Shown: positions 38,334-49,625, counted from the first letter of the stretch. The stretch is 64,000 bases of DNA from an uncultured SAR86 cluster bacterium (GCA_902616715.1 CACMTR010000002.1:62001-126000), one strand, 5' to 3'. Numbers and translations are program-made. Notes: generated by a model not told the origin, from the sequence alone.

Positions 38334-39554
38334 TCAAACTTCCTCTAGTCTTATTAAGTCTTCAAATGATTCTGCTTTTCTAATTACTTTAAATTTATCC
38401 TTAGAAACTAGAATTTCAGCTGGTTTTGGTCTCGAATTATAATTTGAGCCCATGCTTGAGCCGTATGCTCCAGTTGAATAAATGATGAGTTGATCTCCTG
38501 TTTTAGCATTTAATGAGTGGCCAACTCCAAAACTATCAGCAGTTTCGCAAACTGGGCCAACTACCTCATATTCTTTCACTTCGACATCGTTGACTTGAAC
38601 AGTTTCAATTGCGTGTCTTGCGCCATAAAGGGCCGGTCGCATCAAATCATTCATGCCTACGTCGACCACTAGGAAATCTCTTTGACCATTTGTTTTTTCC
38701 GTAATGACGCTAGTTATTACTGCTCCTGATTGCGCAACGATTGAGCGCCCTGGCTCCATTAACAAATCGTATTCAGTGATCGATGATTTTAAGTCTTTGA
38801 CCAATTGAGCAGGATCATATTGTTGCTCTAATTGATAATCTATTGCTAAGCCTCCACCAACGTCTAGGTGATCTATCTTATGACCCAAGTCCTTTAATTG
38901 TGCTGCTAACGCTTTTAGTTTTTCTGCTAACTCAATAAATAAATTTGCATCGGTAATTTGGGAGCCAATATGTGCAGAAATTCCAACAAGATTAATTTCT
39001 TCAGCTGAGTAAGTTTTAGCTATCTCCAAGGCTTCCAATTCGGAGATACCAAATTTACAGTCTGATTTTCCTGTTTCAATATATGGGTGCGTGTTGGCAG
39101 CCATATCTGGATTAATTCTTAAGGAGATTCTTGGCTTGTTTGGTAAATCTTTCAATAACTCAATTTCATGATGAGACTCAATATTGATCGAATAAATTTC
39201 TTGCTCAGCAGCGTACGTTAAATCTGCCTTAGATTTCCCTACACCGGAAAATACAATCTTATTTGCTGTAGCTCCTGCCTTAAGAGCTCTTTTTAATTCT
39301 CCAACTGACACTACATCAAAACCCATACCCATTTGAGCAAGAATTTTTAATAGGTTGATATTGCTATTTGCTTTAACTGAGTAACAAATGAGGTCAGAAT
39401 CACTAGCATTTTTAAGATAAGAAGTTGCAGCTGCTTCTATACTAGCCTGAGAATAAATATAGAAAGGGGTCTGAACTTCTTTACAAATTTCCGTTAGCGC
39501 AAGATCTTCAATGCACAAGCTTTCTGAATTATTAGAAAAGAAATCAGGACGCAT
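38334..39554 (-). CDS. lysA: Diaminopimelate decarboxylase
   Basis: YSVKANSNINLLKIL, HIGSQ, DVGGGLAIDY, EPGRSIVAQSG, VVGPVCETADSFG. Confidence 0.95.
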   Translation of the reverse strand: MRPDFFSNNSESLCIEDLALTEICKEVQTPFYIYSQASIEAAATSYLKNASDSDLICYSVKANSNINLLKILAQMGMGFDVVSVGELKRALKAGATANKIVFSGVGKSKADLTYAAEQEIYSINIESHHEIELLKDLPNKPRISLRINPDMAANTHPYIETGKSDCKFGISELEALEIAKTYSAEEINLVGISAHIGSQITDANLFIELAEKLKALAAQLKDLGHKIDHLDVGGGLAIDYQLEQQYDPAQLVKDLKSSITEYDLLMEPGRSIVAQSGAVITSVITEKTNGQRDFLVVDVGMNDLMRPALYGARHAIETVQVNDVEVKEYEVVGPVCETADSFGVGHSLNAKTGDQLIIYSTGAYGSSMGSNYNSRPKPAEILVSKDKFKVIRKAESFEDLIRLEEV

Positions 39555-39657
39555 ATTCAGTTTCGTTATCGGTTGGCAAGGTCAAAGGTCCTTTGATACC
39601 ACATGCAGTAAAATTTATGGCTAATAAACACATTAAGACTAAAAAAACCTTTTTCAT
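39544..39657 (-). CDS. lptM: LptM (YifL-like) lipoprotein, 37 aa
   Basis: MKKVFLVLMCLLAINFTACGIKGPLTLPTDNETEYAS: lipobox plus CGxKGPL signature, immediately upstream of and overlapping lysA. Confidence 0.88.
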   Translation of the reverse strand: MKKVFLVLMCLLAINFTACGIKGPLTLPTDNETEYAS

Positions 39658-39734
39658 TTCCTCATTATACTGCACTAATGTTAAAGAATTTTAGACAGAA
39701 AAAACTGAGATCGGTTTTCGAGTAAATAAAAAAA

Positions 39735-40829
39735 TTAATAATACACTTCTGATGCGTATTTTTTTTCGAAAGGAATTATCGCTTCAAAATCTCCAGTTTT
39801 AACTTTCTTCACCCATTCTGGATCGGAAAGTAAGGCTCTACCGATGGCAACCATGTCAAACTCATCGCTTTCCATTCTTTCGATTAAGTCATCTATTGAT
39901 TGCGATTCCACGGCGTCATCACCAGCATACATTCCAATGAAATCTGATTTCAAACCAACACTGCCCACAGTAATAGTCGGTAGACCCGATAATTTTTTTG
40001 TCCAGCCGGCTAGGTTGAGATTTGAGCCTTCGAATTCTGGCTCCCAATATCTTCTGTTACTCGCGTGAAACATATCGATGCCAGCATCTACTAAAGGCAT
40101 TAAAAAGGTCTTTAGGTCGTCTTCGGTGTAAGCCAGCTTGGCCTCAAAGTCTTGTTGCTTCCACTGAGAAAATCTTATGGCTATGGGGAAATCTGCGCCA
40201 ACTTTAGCTCTAGCTCGTTTCACAATTTCACAAGCAAATGCAGTACGTTTATCAATCGAACCTCCAAAGCCATCTGCTCTCTGATTAGTACCTTCCCAAA
40301 AGAAGTTATCAATCAAATAACCATGCGCTCCATGCAATTCCACTCCGTCAAAACCAAGATCTTTAATTTTTAAAATATCGCCGACAAAACATTCGATCAA
40401 CATCTCTACGTCTTCAGCAGTCATTTCATGCGCTGCTTTCTTATCTGCATTGACTAACCCCGATGGAGTATATCCAGGCACTTCTGGGTCTGGTGCCATG
40501 CCTGGTTTACGAAATGCGCCGACGTGCCAAAGCTGAGGAAAGATTTTCGAGCCCTCGCTGTGAACGGCGTCAACCACCTGCTTCCAACCTTCATCTGCTT
40601 TGTCTCTAAAACCTGGGACATCTGGATAACCGCTGGAAGAAGGATGACTTACTTCAACTCCTTCTGTAATTATTAGACCAACTTCACCCGCTGCTCGACG
40701 TTGATAATAATCTCTTACATTTTCTCCTGGAACACCGTCTGGTGATCGGCTTCGTGTCATTGGTGCCATCGCAAAACGATTCGGGATAGTGAGTTTGTTG
40801 ACTGTGATGGGTTTGAAGAATACGTCCAT
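39735..40829 (-). CDS. NADH:flavin oxidoreductase / old yellow enzyme family
   Basis: NRFAMAPMTRSRSPDGVPG, GVELHGAHGYLIDNFF, RALLSDPEWVKKV. Confidence 0.93.
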   Translation of the reverse strand: MDVFFKPITVNKLTIPNRFAMAPMTRSRSPDGVPGENVRDYYQRRAAGEVGLIITEGVEVSHPSSSGYPDVPGFRDKADEGWKQVVDAVHSEGSKIFPQLWHVGAFRKPGMAPDPEVPGYTPSGLVNADKKAAHEMTAEDVEMLIECFVGDILKIKDLGFDGVELHGAHGYLIDNFFWEGTNQRADGFGGSIDKRTAFACEIVKRARAKVGADFPIAIRFSQWKQQDFEAKLAYTEDDLKTFLMPLVDAGIDMFHASNRRYWEPEFEGSNLNLAGWTKKLSGLPTITVGSVGLKSDFIGMYAGDDAVESQSIDDLIERMESDEFDMVAIGRALLSDPEWVKKVKTGDFEAIIPFEKKYASEVYY

Positions 40830-40833
40830 AATT

Positions 40834-42219
40834 TTATATTTTTAAATCCATTTTAGCTTTAATGATTTGTTTTTTCACCTGTGAAGGAGCTGTGCCACCT
40901 ACACTCGTCTTAGCTGAAATTGATGTCATTGGATCTAAGTATTTATAGACATCTTTTTCAATTTTTTTAGATAGTTTTTTTAATTCCGTTAATGATAACT
41001 CTGCTAATAAGGCATCTTTTTTTTCAGCCAACTGTACTGCTTTTCCTGTTATCGCATGGGCTTCTCTAAACGGTAAACCTTTAAGTACTAAATACTCAGC
41101 AAAATCAGTTGCACAAATATGACCATCAAAAACATCATTCAACATTTCGTCGATGTTAAATTTTGCTCCAGCCACCATGGCAGAAGTTATATCGATCGCA
41201 CTTAAAACATAATCAATCGAAGCAAAGAGCGGGGCCTTATCTTCTTGATTGTCTCGGTTATAGGCCAGCGGTTGATTTTTTAATAAGCTCAAAAGTGAAA
41301 CTAAGTTGCCAATAGTCTTGGCAGCTCCGCCGCGGACAAGTTCCGCCATGTCCGGATTTCTTTTCTGCGGCATGATTGAAGATCCGGTACAAAGTTCCTC
41401 TGGCAATTCCAAATAATTAAATTGTGATGAGGACCAAATAATAAATTCCTCTGAAATTCTGGACAAATGAATTGATGCGAGGCTGATGTTAAACATCATT
41501 TCCGCAATGAAATCCCTGTCACTCACTGCGTCGATTGAGTTTTGAGTCACCTCTTTGAAACCAAGATTTTTGGCCATTTTTTTTCGATTGAGTTTGAATC
41601 GATTGCCCGCAAGCGCTCCAGAACCCAAAGGCAAAACGCTTAGGTTGTTATCTGAGTTTTCAAAACGATTGAGATCTCTTTTGAACATTTCATAGTAAGC
41701 CATTAAATGGTGACCTAAAGAAATCGGCTGAGCTATCTGTAGATGAGTGAAACCAGGCATTAAAGTTTCAGTTTCAGGCTCAGCTTTTTGGACCAACGAT
41801 TTAAGTAGCTCCTTAAGAGAGATTTTAATCTCCTCAGATTTTTTTAACATGTACAGTTTTAAATCAGTGACAACTTGATCGTTTCTAGACCTTCCGGTGT
41901 GTAGTTTTTTTGCTACCTCTCCAATATTTTTTTCTAGAGCAGCTTCGATGTTCATGTGTACATCTTCTAAAGCCTTGTTCCAGTTAAATTTTTTTGAGTC
42001 AATTTGCTTTTGAATCTGGTTGAGTCCAATTTTTATTTTTTTAAATTCAGATGGCTTTAAAACTTTTGCTTTTGCTAGAGCTTCAGCATAAGCAATTGAA
42101 CCTGCAATATCCTCGCGGTAAAAAGTCTTATCGATTTCAATTGAATGCGAAAATTCTAAAGCATTTTTAGCTGTTTCTTGTTTGAATCGGCCGCCCCAAC
42201 TACGATTTTTCTTTACCAT
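40834..42219 (-). CDS. argH: Argininosuccinate lyase
   Basis: WGGRFKQ, KLHTGRSRNDQVVTDLKL, GSSIMPQKRNPD. Confidence 0.95.
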   Translation of the reverse strand: MVKKNRSWGGRFKQETAKNALEFSHSIEIDKTFYREDIAGSIAYAEALAKAKVLKPSEFKKIKIGLNQIQKQIDSKKFNWNKALEDVHMNIEAALEKNIGEVAKKLHTGRSRNDQVVTDLKLYMLKKSEEIKISLKELLKSLVQKAEPETETLMPGFTHLQIAQPISLGHHLMAYYEMFKRDLNRFENSDNNLSVLPLGSGALAGNRFKLNRKKMAKNLGFKEVTQNSIDAVSDRDFIAEMMFNISLASIHLSRISEEFIIWSSSQFNYLELPEELCTGSSIMPQKRNPDMAELVRGGAAKTIGNLVSLLSLLKNQPLAYNRDNQEDKAPLFASIDYVLSAIDITSAMVAGAKFNIDEMLNDVFDGHICATDFAEYLVLKGLPFREAHAITGKAVQLAEKKDALLAELSLTELKKLSKKIEKDVYKYLDPMTSISAKTSVGGTAPSQVKKQIIKAKMDLKI

Positions 42220-43595
42220 TAATACTTATAGGATTTTGGTTTATAGGGCCCCTCGACTTCTACATTTATATAATCGGCCTGATCTTTAGTCAATTTAGTA
42301 ACAACGCCGCCAAAACCTTCTACCATGTATTGAGCAACTTCTTCATCCAATTCCATTGGCAGAACTTCAACTGTTAGTAGTTCTTTCTTTTTCTCTTCGT
42401 CGTTAAGCGTTGCAAAAGCTTGTTTGTAAAGAAACATTTGAGCCAAGACTTGATTCGCAAACGAACCATCCATGATCCGAGACGGATGACCTGTAGCATT
42501 ACCCAGATTGACTAAACGTCCTTCAGCTAACAAAACAATATAATTATGAGGATCGGTTTTAGTTTTTGAGACTTTGTGCACTTGTGGTTTGATTTCTTCC
42601 CAATGCCAATTGTCGCGCAGGTGTTGAGTATCAATTTCGTTATCGAAGTGACCTATATTACACACCATCGTTCCTGACTTAAGATTTTCTAAAATAAATC
42701 GATCACAGACATTCACATTGCCTGTTGCAGTAACTATGACATCAGTATCTGCAAGAAGATTTTTGTTAATACATTCATCTTTATTGGTGTTAACTCCATC
42801 TATATAAGGAGAGACTACTTCATATCCGTCCATGCAAGCTTGCATTGCACAGATAGGGTCCACTTCTGAGATTCTTACAACCATGCCTTCTTGTCTTAAA
42901 CTCATTGCAGAGCCTTTGCCAACGTCTCCGTAACCAAAGACTAACGCTTTTCTTCCAGCCAGGAGCATATCTGTTCCTCGTTTTATGGCGTCATTGAGAC
43001 TATGACGGCAGCCGTACTTATTGTCATTTTTTGATTTTGTAACTGAGTCGTTAACGTTAATTGCTGGAACTTTCAATTCTCCTTTTTCTAACATTTCCCA
43101 AAGTCGATGGACTCCGGTGGTGGTTTCTTCAGAAATTCCATGAATGTTATTGAGCATGTCGGGATACTTTTCGTGAACCATTGCTGTCAGATCACCTCCA
43201 TCATCTAGAATCATATTCGCGTCCCAGGGAGCACCGTCTTTCAGAATTGTTTGCTCAATACACCAATCGAATTCTTCCTCGTTCATTCCTTTCCAGGCAA
43301 AGACAGGAATTTCAGCGGCCGCCATAGCAGCTGCAGCATGATCTTGAGTCGAAAAAATATTGCAAGAGGACCATCGGACTAAAGCTCCTAATTTAACGAG
43401 CGTTTCAATCAACACTGCCGTTTGAATAGTCATATGTATGCAGCCCATTATCTTGGCGCCTGCTAAAGGCTTGCTGTCACCGTATTTTTCTCTCAGCTTC
43501 ATTAACGCTGGCATTTCTGCTTCAGCTAACGCAATTTCTTTTCTTCCGAAATCAGCTAAGCTAATATCTGCTACTTTGTAATCTTCAAATTTCAT
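42219..43595 (-). CDS. ahcY: Adenosylhomocysteinase
   Basis: [40 protein letters not shown]-terminal [10 protein letters not shown]. Confidence 0.97.
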   Translation of the reverse strand: MKFEDYKVADISLADFGRKEIALAEAEMPALMKLREKYGDSKPLAGAKIMGCIHMTIQTAVLIETLVKLGALVRWSSCNIFSTQDHAAAAMAAAEIPVFAWKGMNEEEFDWCIEQTILKDGAPWDANMILDDGGDLTAMVHEKYPDMLNNIHGISEETTTGVHRLWEMLEKGELKVPAINVNDSVTKSKNDNKYGCRHSLNDAIKRGTDMLLAGRKALVFGYGDVGKGSAMSLRQEGMVVRISEVDPICAMQACMDGYEVVSPYIDGVNTNKDECINKNLLADTDVIVTATGNVNVCDRFILENLKSGTMVCNIGHFDNEIDTQHLRDNWHWEEIKPQVHKVSKTKTDPHNYIVLLAEGRLVNLGNATGHPSRIMDGSFANQVLAQMFLYKQAFATLNDEEKKKELLTVEVLPMELDEEVAQYMVEGFGGVVTKLTKDQADYINVEVEGPYKPKSYKY

Positions 43596-43598
43596 TTT

Positions 43599-44756
43599 TT
43601 ATCTTTTTATTTTGTCAGCTTTGTTAGTATTTTCCCAAGAAAATTCTTTATCTTCTCTTCCAAAATGACCATATGCTGCAGTTTTCTGATAAATAGGTTT
43701 TTTTAAATCTAGCATTTGGATTAATTCTTTCGGTTTAAGTTCAAAGTTATCAGCTACGATTTTAGCTATCTCAGTCTCAGGTATAGAATTGGTACCAAAG
43801 GTATTAATGCTAATTGAGGTTGGTTCAGCAATTCCAATTGCGTAAGAAACTTGAATTTCACATTTTTCAGCTAAGCCAGCTGAGACAATATTTTTTGCTA
43901 CATATCTTCCTGCGTAGGCGGCAGATCGATCAACTTTTGATGGATCTTTTCCAGAGAAGGCGCCCCCGCCATGTCTCGCCATGCCTCCATAAGTATCAAC
44001 AATAATCTTACGTCCAGTCAGTCCACAATCTCCCACAGGCCCACCGATTACAAACCTACCAGTCGGATTGATATAAATTTTGGTTTCAGGCGATAGCCAA
44101 TTGGCTGGAATTACTTTGTTGATAATTTCCTCTCTTACTCCCTCTTCGAGGTCCGAAAAACTTACATCTTCGTCATGTTGAGTTGATAGAACAATTGCAG
44201 AAAGGTGTGAAGGTTTTCCAAAGTCATCGTAAACAAAACTCAATTGGCTTTTTGCATCGGGCCTTAACCAAGGCAAAATTTTATTTTTTCTAACCTCTGC
44301 TTGTTTTTTTACTAACAAGTGTGAATAAGTGATGGGAGCTGGCATGAGTACGTCGGTTTCGCTGGTAGCGTAACCAAACATTAAGCCCTGATCTCCAGCG
44401 CCTTGATCGGTATCGGTTCCGGTACCCTCATTAACTCCTTGAGCGATGTCATTTGATTGTACGCCAATCGCATTGACAATCTCTACACTGGATCCGTTGA
44501 AGCCTACGTCGTCATTATCGTACCCAACTTCGTTTATTACTGAACGTACAACTTTTTCCAGATCAGGAGTTGCATTTGAAGAAATTTCTCCAGCAATAAC
44601 TACCAAATCCGTTTTCACTAAAGTCTCACAAGCCACTCTAGATTCAGGATCGTCCATTAAAAAAGCGTCAAGAATAGCATCGGATATTTGGTCTGCAAGT
44701 TTGTCGGGATGACCCTCAGACACTGATTCAGATGTGAAAGTTTTGTACTCGGACAT
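43599..44756 (-). CDS. metK: S-adenosylmethionine synthetase
   Basis: [58 protein letters not shown]. Confidence 0.97.
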   Translation of the reverse strand: MSEYKTFTSESVSEGHPDKLADQISDAILDAFLMDDPESRVACETLVKTDLVVIAGEISSNATPDLEKVVRSVINEVGYDNDDVGFNGSSVEIVNAIGVQSNDIAQGVNEGTGTDTDQGAGDQGLMFGYATSETDVLMPAPITYSHLLVKKQAEVRKNKILPWLRPDAKSQLSFVYDDFGKPSHLSAIVLSTQHDEDVSFSDLEEGVREEIINKVIPANWLSPETKIYINPTGRFVIGGPVGDCGLTGRKIIVDTYGGMARHGGGAFSGKDPSKVDRSAAYAGRYVAKNIVSAGLAEKCEIQVSYAIGIAEPTSISINTFGTNSIPETEIAKIVADNFELKPKELIQMLDLKKPIYQKTAAYGHFGREDKEFSWENTNKADKIKR

Positions 44757-44825
44757 AAAATTAAAAACGAGAAAGAATTCTACTATGATATTCTCTTTTT
44801 TTAATAGAAAATATCATTTTGATTC

Positions 44826-46805
44826 ATGTCCAATAAAGTAAATTTAGCAGATGCCGTAAGGGCACTTTCGATGGATGCCGTTCAGGCTGCTAAGTGTGGT
44901 CATCCTGGCATGCCTATGGGAATGGCAGAAATTGCTCTCGTTCTATGGACAAAACATTTAAAACATAATCCAAAAAACCCAGAATGGTTTAATCGAGATC
45001 GATTTGTACTCTCTAATGGTCATGGATCTATGTTGCTTTACTCATTGTTACATCTAACCGGCTATGATTTACCATTAGAAGAACTTAAAAATTTTCGAAA
45101 ACTTGGATCTAAAACACCAGGACATCCGGAATGTGACGTCACGCCTGGAGTTGAAACAACTACCGGCCCGTTAGGTCAGGGTCTTGCTAATGCAGTTGGT
45201 ATGGCTTTGGCAGAAAAAATTCTTGCGCATAAATTCAATAAGCCAAATTTAGAGTTAATAAATCATTACACGTATGTCTTTTGTGGAGACGGCGATTTAA
45301 TGGAAGGAATTTCACATGAAGCCTGTTCTTATGCGGGCACGCATAAACTCGAAAAATTAATAGTTCTTTATGACGACAACGATATAAGTATCGACGGAGA
45401 AGTTGCTGGATGGTTTACCGACGACACTGCGAAAAGATTTGAAAGCTACGGCTGGCATGTAATTCCTAAGGTCGACGGCCACAATGAACAAGAAATTGAT
45501 AAAGCCATCACTGCAGCAAAAAAATCAAATCAACCAACATTGATTTGCTGTAAAACAGTTATTGGAAAAGGCTCTCCAAATAAAGCAGGTACGTCCGGTG
45601 TTCATGGATCTGCATTAGGTGACGAAGAAGTACTTTTGACAAGAAAAAATATTAATTGGAATTTTGAGGCATTTGAAATTCCTGAAGAAGCTTACGCTGG
45701 ATGGAATCAAGAAGCTGCTGGGAAGGAGAGAGAAAGTTCCTGGGAAGAAATACTCAAGGATTATCAAGAAAAGTGTCCTGAAGAATTTCTTGTGTTTGAT
45801 CGTATGGTAAAAGGTGAATTGCCTGCAGAATTTGATTTAGTAATAGAAAAATTAATAAAAAGCTTCGAAGAAGATGAAACAAACTATGCAAGTAGGAAAT
45901 GCTCAGGTTTGTGTTTAGATGCTTTAGGCCCTGTTTTGCCAGAATTAATAGGAGGGTCGGCAGATCTGTCTCCTTCAAATAATACTGAGTGGAAAGGTTC
46001 TACTGTATTAACTCCAGAAACAGGTGGAAATTATTTGAATTATGGAGTGAGAGAATTCGGAATGTCGGCAATTATGAATGGCATGTATCTGCATGGCGGT
46101 ATAAGACCCTATGGAGGAACTTTTTTAACCTTTTTGGATTATGCAAGAAATGCTTTGAGAATGTCAGCATTGATGAAACTTCCAGTAATCTACATCTACA
46201 CACACGACTCGATAGGGGTTGGAGAAGATGGGCCGACTCATCAACCGGTGGAACATATAAGCATGCTTCGAGCAACTCCTGGAGTATTTACTTGGAGACC
46301 GTGCGATGGTGTTGAAACCGCTTTTGCTTGGCAACACGCTTTGAAATCAAAAGAAAAGCCTCATGCTTTAGTTTTGTCGCGTCAAAATCTTCCCCCTCAA
46401 ACAAGAAATGACTTAGGCGATATTTCTAAAGGTGGTTACGTGCTAAAAGAAGCTGAACAAGAGGATTTAACTATTATTGCCAGTGGATCTGAAGTAGGTT
46501 TAGCTATAGATGCAGCGGAAATTTTAAAAGAAGATAGTCTATCTATAAAAGTCGTATCAATCCCTTGTACAGAATTATTTGACTTACAAAGTGATGATTA
46601 CAAATATAAAGTTTTGGGAGATGGTGCCAAATTAGTTATTGAAGCAGCTCAGCCAGATTTTTGGCATAAATATTTAAATCAAGGCGACAAAGTCTTAGGA
46701 ATGAATTCTTATGGCGAATCAGCACCTTTAGAAGATTTGTTAGAACACTTTGGTTTTACAGTACCAAACGTGGTGACTTTATCTAAACAACTTATTGGCA
46801 AATGA
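44826..46805 (+). CDS. tkt: Transketolase
   Basis: MDAVQAAKCGHPGMPMGMA, GPLGQGLANAVGMA, GDGDLMEGISHEA, THDSIGVGEDGPTHQPVEH. Confidence 0.97.
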   Translation: MSNKVNLADAVRALSMDAVQAAKCGHPGMPMGMAEIALVLWTKHLKHNPKNPEWFNRDRFVLSNGHGSMLLYSLLHLTGYDLPLEELKNFRKLGSKTPGHPECDVTPGVETTTGPLGQGLANAVGMALAEKILAHKFNKPNLELINHYTYVFCGDGDLMEGISHEACSYAGTHKLEKLIVLYDDNDISIDGEVAGWFTDDTAKRFESYGWHVIPKVDGHNEQEIDKAITAAKKSNQPTLICCKTVIGKGSPNKAGTSGVHGSALGDEEVLLTRKNINWNFEAFEIPEEAYAGWNQEAAGKERESSWEEILKDYQEKCPEEFLVFDRMVKGELPAEFDLVIEKLIKSFEEDETNYASRKCSGLCLDALGPVLPELIGGSADLSPSNNTEWKGSTVLTPETGGNYLNYGVREFGMSAIMNGMYLHGGIRPYGGTFLTFLDYARNALRMSALMKLPVIYIYTHDSIGVGEDGPTHQPVEHISMLRATPGVFTWRPCDGVETAFAWQHALKSKEKPHALVLSRQNLPPQTRNDLGDISKGGYVLKEAEQEDLTIIASGSEVGLAIDAAEILKEDSLSIKVVSIPCTELFDLQSDDYKYKVLGDGAKLVIEAAQPDFWHKYLNQGDKVLGMNSYGESAPLEDLLEHFGFTVPNVVTLSKQLIGK

Positions 46806-47959
46806 GCTTTGAAAGCAGTTTTATTGCATCAAAAAGTTTTGAAGACAAAGCAGTTGTATTGAGAGTTGATTACAACGTTCCTATAGAAAAAGGTGTGTTG
46901 TTAGATGATGAGCGATTGTTGAGATCCATCCCCACGATTGAATATATATTAAAACAAACTGATAATTTAAAAATTCTTACTCACTTAGGAAGGCCTTCCG
47001 AGCAAGATTCCATTACAGAAGAATTTTCACTTGCTCCAGTAGCTAAAAGGTTGGGGGAACTTTTACAAAAAGAAGTAAAGTTAGTTGATTCTATCGATGA
47101 GTTAAAATCCAGTAACTCTTTAGCTATGTTGGAAAATGTTAGAGCTTTTATTGGAGAAAAAAATAATGACGACGAACTTTCAGAAAAATTAGGCGAGTTA
47201 GGAGATATTTTTGTAATGGATGCTTTTGGAACGGCGCATCGAAAGCAAGCTTCAACATATGGAATCGTTAATTTTGTTGAAGAAGCGTGTTTTGGATTGT
47301 TGATAGAACAAGAAATGAAAGCACTTGAAAAAATTGTTCTTTCGCCTGATAAGCCGTTATTGGGAATCATTGGCGGCTCTAAAATATCAACAAAAATTAA
47401 TGTAATAGAATCGTTAACAAATCATTGCGATTGGTTGATAGTCGGAGGCGCATTAGCAAATACTTGTTATGCAGCTCAGGGTAAAAACATTGGGAAATCT
47501 TTATTCGAACCAAGTTACCTTGATGTTGCGAAAAAAATTATTGAACACCCACAAATTGTTATCCCTACTTTTGTTGTCGTGAGTAACGGCTCCAATGTTT
47601 CCGAGAAAAGTATCAACGACCTATCAAGTGAAGATGTAATTTTTGATGTCGGCCAACAATCCGTAGAGGCTTTTAGCCAATATATAGAAGATGCAAACAC
47701 AATTGTTTGGAATGGTCCGCTTGGAAAATTTGAAGACGACAGATTTTCTAAAGGCACAGAAGGTATAGCCAAAAAAATTGCCGAAGCTAATGCAATGTCA
47801 ATCATTGGAGGAGGGGAAACTTTGGCAGCTTTTTCTAAGATTCAGATGATGGACTCAGTAGATTATGCCTCCACGGGAGGGGGTGCTTTTCTAGAGTATA
47901 TTGAACTAGGCTCATTACCGAGTTTAGAATTAATTAATAAGAAAAATTTAGGGGGATAG
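46802..47959 (+). CDS. pgk: Phosphoglycerate kinase
   Basis: VLRVDYNVPIEKG, LTHLGRP, VMDAFGTAHRKQAS, IGGSKISTKI, STGGGAFLE. Confidence 0.93.
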   Translation: MSFESSFIASKSFEDKAVVLRVDYNVPIEKGVLLDDERLLRSIPTIEYILKQTDNLKILTHLGRPSEQDSITEEFSLAPVAKRLGELLQKEVKLVDSIDELKSSNSLAMLENVRAFIGEKNNDDELSEKLGELGDIFVMDAFGTAHRKQASTYGIVNFVEEACFGLLIEQEMKALEKIVLSPDKPLLGIIGGSKISTKINVIESLTNHCDWLIVGGALANTCYAAQGKNIGKSLFEPSYLDVAKKIIEHPQIVIPTFVVVSNGSNVSEKSINDLSSEDVIFDVGQQSVEAFSQYIEDANTIVWNGPLGKFEDDRFSKGTEGIAKKIAEANAMSIIGGGETLAAFSKIQMMDSVDYASTGGGAFLEYIELGSLPSLELINKKNLGG

Positions 47960-47961
47960 AG

Positions 47962-48972
47962 ATGACATTTTCAAATATCGAAGACATTGCAAATTACCTC
48001 GTAGCTGATGGTAAAGGATTTTTAGCTGCAGACGAAAGTACGCCGACCATTGGTAAAAGGTTTGACGCAATCAATACTGAATCAACCGAAACTTCTAGAC
48101 GTGATTATCGGGAACTATTATTTCGTGCCTCAGGTATGAATGAAAATATTAGTGGTGTGATTTTATTCGATGAGACTTTGAGACAAGCGTCTGCAGACAG
48201 CACTGCATTGAAAGATATAATTTTGAAAACCGGAGCACTTCCAGGAATTAAAGTTGATAAAGGCGTCTCACCAATAAATGAATCTGAGGAGGTTCTAACT
48301 GGAGGCCTAGATGGCCTCGAAGAACGTTGCGCAGAATATGAGAGTCTAGGAGCCAAGTTTACTAAGTGGCGCGCTGTTATCAAAATTGGTGAAAATATGC
48401 CAACTGATGAATGCATTGAGGCCAATACACAAGCACTCGCCGATTACGCAAAAATAGTTCAGAACAACAAGATGGTACCGATCGTTGAACCTGAGGTTTT
48501 GATGGACGGCGAGCACTCAGCAAATACTTGCTATGACGCAACTTCAAGATGTTTAAATTCTTTATTTTCTAACTTAGAGAATAAAGGAGTAAATATTAAA
48601 GGAACTATCCTAAAACCTAACATGGTACTGGCAGGACAAGATGCGCCTTCTCAACTGAGTCCTGAAGAAGTAGCTGAACTTACAATGAAATGTTTATTAG
48701 AAAATGTTCCAGCAGAGTTGCCTGGAATTGCTTTTTTATCTGGTGGTCAGTCCGATATAGATGCCACTGCAAATTTAGACGCATTAAATAAAAAAGGCGG
48801 GAATCCTTGGAAGCTTACTTTTTCATATGGCAGAGCTTTACAACAAGCTGCTTTAAAATCCTGGCTTGGGCAAAGCGAAAATACATTAAGCGCGCAGGAG
48901 GCTTTTTCACATCGCGCAAAAATGAATAGACTTGCTGCTTTGGGACAGTGGACCAAAGATCTAGAAAGGTAA
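47962..48972 (+). CDS. Class I fructose-bisphosphate aldolase
   Basis: GKGFLAADESTPTIGKRF, YRELLFRA, KGTILKPNMVLAG, FLSGGQSD (eukaryotic-like class I Schiff-base aldolase). Confidence 0.93.
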   Translation: MTFSNIEDIANYLVADGKGFLAADESTPTIGKRFDAINTESTETSRRDYRELLFRASGMNENISGVILFDETLRQASADSTALKDIILKTGALPGIKVDKGVSPINESEEVLTGGLDGLEERCAEYESLGAKFTKWRAVIKIGENMPTDECIEANTQALADYAKIVQNNKMVPIVEPEVLMDGEHSANTCYDATSRCLNSLFSNLENKGVNIKGTILKPNMVLAGQDAPSQLSPEEVAELTMKCLLENVPAELPGIAFLSGGQSDIDATANLDALNKKGGNPWKLTFSYGRALQQAALKSWLGQSENTLSAQEAFSHRAKMNRLAALGQWTKDLER

Positions 48973-49203
48973 AAAACCTCTTATAGTATTTATTAAAGGT
49001 AAAATTCTCTGTAGAAATCCAGAAACATTGATTCCTAATCTTGGAAGCAACCAAATGCTAAACCCTATGATTGCGGCAACAATAATAATCGCAATTAAAT
49101 AACTAAAAATTTTTGGTCTGTTCTGATTTTTATTGGTAAGAAGTTTTCCAATAATTAAGAAGGTAATTAAAACAAAAGCAGCAATTAATATGATTCTTAA
49201 CAT
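48961..49203 (-). CDS. Small hypothetical membrane protein
   Basis: 80 aa, hydrophobic, same strand as and adjacent to DUF3429 gene. Confidence 0.5.
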   Translation of the reverse strand: MLRIILIAAFVLITFLIIGKLLTNKNQNRPKIFSYLIAIIIVAAIIGFSIWLLPRLGINVSGFLQRILPLINTIRGFLPF

Positions 49204-49205
49204 TG

Positions 49206-49625
49206 TTAAAATGTGGTCAAAAGGCTAAGTAAAAAACATCCCGATACTGCAGATGTAAGATTTCTTCTAAGTTTTAGGTAAGTTTCATCACTCATAAATT
49301 TATTCGCCCGTTTTTCAAAAATATAGAATAAAGGAAAACTTATTGCAAAAATTATCAAAGCTATTTTTAAAAAAAAATAGCCAATAATTATTGTAAAAAA
49401 CCCAACTAATGAAAATAAGATTCCTACAGCTAAATTTTTTCTACTTGAAATATTCCAACCCCAGCTCATGCCTGCAAGAAAAGACATAATTATTGCGCCG
49501 TAAACAATCAATAAAAAGTAAGCTTGTTTTGTATAGACTTCGCCAAAGACCCAAGGAAAAATAGAAAGGATTCCAAAAGGAATGAATCCCAGATACCCTA
49601 GCAACATTCTTAAATTGTTGTTCAT
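49206..49625 (-). CDS. DUF3429-like membrane protein
   Basis: LGYLGFIPFGILSIFPW, YGAIIMSFLAGMSWGWN. Confidence 0.75.
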   Translation of the reverse strand: MNNNLRMLLGYLGFIPFGILSIFPWVFGEVYTKQAYFLLIVYGAIIMSFLAGMSWGWNISSRKNLAVGILFSLVGFFTIIIGYFFLKIALIIFAISFPLFYIFEKRANKFMSDETYLKLRRNLTSAVSGCFLLSLLTTF

